A DNA stretch of 64,000 bases from Verrucomicrobiales bacterium (GTDB lineage Bacteria > Verrucomicrobiota > Verrucomicrobiia > Limisphaerales > UBA11358). Both the position numbers and the translations under genes were made by a program. This document shows positions 61,638-64,000 of the stretch, piece by piece. Below the pieces are notes generated by a model. It ran no database searches. It saw nothing but the letters and a program-made list of their open reading frames with translations, and was not told where the DNA came from. Location: NCBI GenBank assembly GCA_028712475.1, contig JAQTQB010000007.1:62001-126000 (forward strand). The letters are read 5' to 3'. Within the stretch, counting starts at the first letter, position 1. Each line of letters starts with the position of its first letter.

Positions 61638-63215
61638 ATGAACTGGCTTGATGACATTTCCAGGTTCTGGCCGCATTTCGTTGCCGGCTTTGACTTTATC
61701 GCCTCGGCGCTCGCCTCCTGTCACGCCCTGCTCCACAAACGCGATTCCCGCGCCACCACCCTTTGGATCGGCGTCATCTGGCTTATGCCTGTGCTGGGGC
61801 CGGTGCTTTACCTTGCGCTCGGCGTCAACCGCATCCGACGCCGCGCCCTTTCGCTCGGCGTGCATCAGACCATCAGCCGCCCGGTGCCCGAAGACCTCGG
61901 CGAACCGCAGCACGACGGCGCAGAACATCTGAAGATGCTCGCCCGCGTCGTCGGCCGCGTGGTCGAACGCCCGCTCACGCCCGGCAACAAAATCCAGCCG
62001 CTCGTCAATGGCGACGAGGCGTTTCCCGCGATGCTGGCCGCGATTGAATCGGCTGAAAAATCCATCAGCCTCTGCACTTACATCTTCGACAACGATCCGT
62101 CCGGCCATCAGTTCGCCGACGCTATAAGCCGCGCCGTCCAGCGCGGCGTTGAAGTGCGCGTGTTGATTGATGCCGCCGGCACGCGCTATTCATGGCCGCC
62201 CATCACGCGCATCTTGAAGCGCGAAAAAATTCCGTTCGCAAGGTTTCTGCCGTCCTCCTTGTTCGCGCCGTGGCGCGTGGCGACCATCAATCTCCGCAAC
62301 CACCGCAAGGTTCTTGTCGTGGATGGCCAGATGGCTTTCACCGGCGGCATGAACATCCGCCACGGGAATATCCTTGGCACGCATATTTCCTCCCTCTCCT
62401 CCCCAAAAGGAGGAGAGGGCCGGGGTGAGGAGGCCGATAATTCTGAAGTTAAAACCCCCTCTCCCTGTTTGGGCGGGGCGAGGGAGCCTGCGCCGGTGTC
62501 AGAGCATGATTTATCCCCCACGAAAAACGCCGTGCAAGATCTGCATTTCCGTGTCGAAGGCCCGGTGGTCACGCGCTTGCAGGAAGCCTTCGCCAACGAC
62601 TGGGCGTTCACCACCGGCGAAATTCTCGACGGCGACCTCTGGTTTCCTGAATTAAAAGAAACCGGCAACGTCATCGCCCGCATCATCACCGACGGGCCGG
62701 ATGCGGACTACGACAAGCTGCGGTGGACGCTGCTTGCCGCGCTGGCCGAGGCGCAGACCTCCGTGCAGATTCTCACGCCGTATTTTTTGCCGGACACCGC
62801 GCTCGTCACCGCGCTGAACCTCGCCGCCCTGCGCGGCGTGCGCGTGGACATCATCCTGCCCGCGAAAAACAACCTGCCGTTCGTGCATTGGGCGTCGCGC
62901 TCGCTGTGGTGGCAGGTGCTGGAACGCGGCTGCCACGTCTGGCTCACACCACCGCCCTTCGACCATTCCAAGCTGATGATCGTGGACGGCCACTGGGTTT
63001 TCCTCGGCTCGGCCAACTGGGACGCCAGAAGCTTACGGCTGAATTTCGAGTTGAACGTCGAATGTTACGGCCGCGATTTCGCCGATGAAATGGAACTGGT
63101 CATCGAGCGGAAAATTCGCGATGCCCGCGAAGTAACCTTGGCCGAAGTGGACGCGCGGACGGTGCCCGGAAAACTGCGCGACGCCATTGCGCGCTTGTTC
63201 TCGCCTTATTTGTGA
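61638..63215 (+). CDS. cls: Cardiolipin synthase-like phospholipase D protein with repeat insertion
   Basis: A 525-residue membrane enzyme. Two N-terminal helices (about 15-58) precede two HKD (PLD) motifs: NHRKVLVVDG (about 219-228) and DHSKLMIVDG (about 441-450). It should make cardiolipin by transferring phosphatidyl groups. A segment of about 40 residues after GGMNIRHGN (about 245-290) is encoded by a palindrome (62392-62419) and neighbouring repeat; typical Cls has a short loop there. The frame is kept, so the enzyme may still work. Confidence 0.92.
   Translation: MNWLDDISRFWPHFVAGFDFIASALASCHALLHKRDSRATTLWIGVIWLMPVLGPVLYLALGVNRIRRRALSLGVHQTISRPVPEDLGEPQHDGAEHLKMLARVVGRVVERPLTPGNKIQPLVNGDEAFPAMLAAIESAEKSISLCTYIFDNDPSGHQFADAISRAVQRGVEVRVLIDAAGTRYSWPPITRILKREKIPFARFLPSSLFAPWRVATINLRNHRKVLVVDGQMAFTGGMNIRHGNILGTHISSLSSPKGGEGRGEEADNSEVKTPSPCLGGAREPAPVSEHDLSPTKNAVQDLHFRVEGPVVTRLQEAFANDWAFTTGEILDGDLWFPELKETGNVIARIITDGPDADYDKLRWTLLAALAEAQTSVQILTPYFLPDTALVTALNLAALRGVRVDIILPAKNNLPFVHWASRSLWWQVLERGCHVWLTPPPFDHSKLMIVDGHWVFLGSANWDARSLRLNFELNVECYGRDFADEMELVIERKIRDAREVTLAEVDARTVPGKLRDAIARLFSPYL
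62392..62419. repeat. Perfect palindrome in frame in the cls gene (CCCTCTCCTCC / GGAGGAGAGGG)
   Basis: 62392-62402 and 62409-62419 are exact 11-nt inverted copies with a 6-nt loop. Similar C/G-rich words continue to about 62480 (CCCCCTCTCCCTG, GGCGGGGCGAGGGAG), making a longer imperfect structure. It is translated inside the Cls protein. Confidence 0.8.
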
Positions 63216-63365
63216 ATGGCGCATCTCACCTGATTGCAACCCAAGCCTGGAAAGCTTGTCGCCAGCGGGTGCCACTACACTGCATGAAACCAGGATGCCC
63301 CCATATGAAAGCGCAAAAAAGCCCTTGCAATAAACTGTTTATCAACGAACATTCTTGCCAACCTT

Positions 63366-64000
63366 ATGAAAAATTGGGAGGGCAAACTTGTGTTTTGGTT
63401 TTCGATTTTCATCCTGCTTGCCGCCAGCCTTCTCTCGCCACAGGCAGCTTTCGCCGCCGCCACCCCCAGCATCACCACCCAGCCGACAAGCCAGAGCCTG
63501 CTGGCAGGAACGAACGCAACCTTTTCCGTGGTTGCCAGCGGACAGGCCACCTTGCTCTATCAATGGTCTCTCAACGGAACCAATCTGATAAACAGCGCGC
63601 ACCTTGGCGGCGCAACGAACGCGACGCTGGTCATCAGCAACCTCGTGGCCGGTGACGCGGGAAATTATCAGGTGGTGGTCAGCAACAGCCACGGCACCGC
63701 AACCAGTTCCAATGCCACGCTGACGGTGCTGTTTCCCGCCGCCATCACCGGCCAGCCGACCAGCCAAGTTTCACAGATCAATCAAACCATCTTTCTCTCC
63801 GTCGCAGCCACGGGAACGGAACCCTTGACTTATCATTGGCGGAAGAATGGAACCAATTTATTGGATGACGGAAGACTGAACGGCACGACGAATTCTACGT
63901 TGACCATTTCCAATGTTCAGATGAAGGACGCAGGTGGTTATCAACTTTTACTGAACAATGCGTATGGATCCGTCATTTCCGAAGAAGCCATTTTGCAGGT
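63366..64000 (+). CDS. Ig-domain surface protein, C-terminus outside window
   Basis: An open frame of 211 codons continuing past the right edge. ATG 63366 begins a signal peptide (VFWFSIFILLAASLLSPQAAFA). Two immunoglobulin-like domains follow: about 37-120 (TTQPTSQSLLAGTNATFSVV, YQWSLNGTNL, GNYQVVVSN) and about 125-211 (YHWRKNGTNLLDDGRL). Such tandem Ig domains are typical of large Verrucomicrobiota surface or adhesion proteins, so many more residues are expected. A heptameric or other repeat is not seen here. Confidence 0.93.
   Translation, partial: MKNWEGKLVFWFSIFILLAASLLSPQAAFAAATPSITTQPTSQSLLAGTNATFSVVASGQATLLYQWSLNGTNLINSAHLGGATNATLVISNLVAGDAGNYQVVVSNSHGTATSSNATLTVLFPAAITGQPTSQVSQINQTIFLSVAATGTEPLTYHWRKNGTNLLDDGRLNGTTNSTLTISNVQMKDAGGYQLLLNNAYGSVISEEAILQ

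Overview
The window reads as chromosomal DNA of a Verrucomicrobiota bacterium, most likely near the Pedosphaera/Limisphaera lineage (former subdivision 3). This is inferred from family content: a prepilin-like H-X9-DG protein, an Ig-domain surface protein with a tail-less signal-peptide start, a small secreted protein with the QYSVDWY opening, a TIGR03790 protein, and the MoxR/DUF58/VWA/ABC operon. GC is high, except in the IS element (16577-18304) and the SLATT pair (37548-38323), which look AT-richer.

Layout. 1-5238 (minus): an operon of circularly permuted ATP-grasp, alpha-E and transglutaminase/DUF2126 proteins, the last running off the left edge. 5519-7294: a GH20-like hexosaminidase. 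7328-13350 (minus): pgk, tpiA, secG, then an oligopeptide-type binding lipoprotein and two permeases. 13653-16277 (minus): aldose epimerase, a c-type cytochrome, tRNA-Lys and a small conserved protein. 16331-19293: a serpin gene split by an IS1595-like element with an 8-bp target duplication; exact excision restores a 408-residue frame. 19304-25506 (minus): SDR, CbpA-like DnaJ, HtrA, FKBP isomerase and RecN. 25572-32540 (plus): metallo-hydrolase, GH5, TIGR03790, TatD, lipoprotein, alpha/beta hydrolase and a second TatD-like enzyme. 32571-39388 (minus): two secreted proteins, WYL regulator, Rho, a SLATT pair and cysteine synthase. 39591-40530 (minus): no convincing gene, but about 0.9 kb of nested hairpins ending in an intrinsic terminator, taken as a large structured RNA. 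40721-45270: CDP-alcohol phosphatidyltransferase, a SecD-head lipoprotein overlapping an M23 peptidase, pseudopilin and RlmN. 45367-57989: an eight-gene MoxR/ABC/DUF58/VWA operon with mostly overlapping stop/start codons. 57990-64000: a hisH-rlmN chimeric pseudogene, a Kelch/Fn3 protein, HisH, NuoA, cardiolipin synthase and an Ig-domain protein running off the right edge.

The most unusual theme is a set of dispersed palindromes whose two arms are short tandem repeats with a period of 7 (also 8 or 9) bases, the word differing from site to site. They lie between genes, at gene ends and in frame inside genes (rlmN, the 5' ends of oppC and the WYL regulator, the 3' ends of the alpha-E gene and the 31401 gene). 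Related simple palindromes sit in frame in recN (two) and cls. These palindromes and the large RNA are the best candidates here for something undescribed.

Limits: everything was read by eye from sequence and translations. No similarity search, folding program or profile search was run, so family names rest on recognised motifs.
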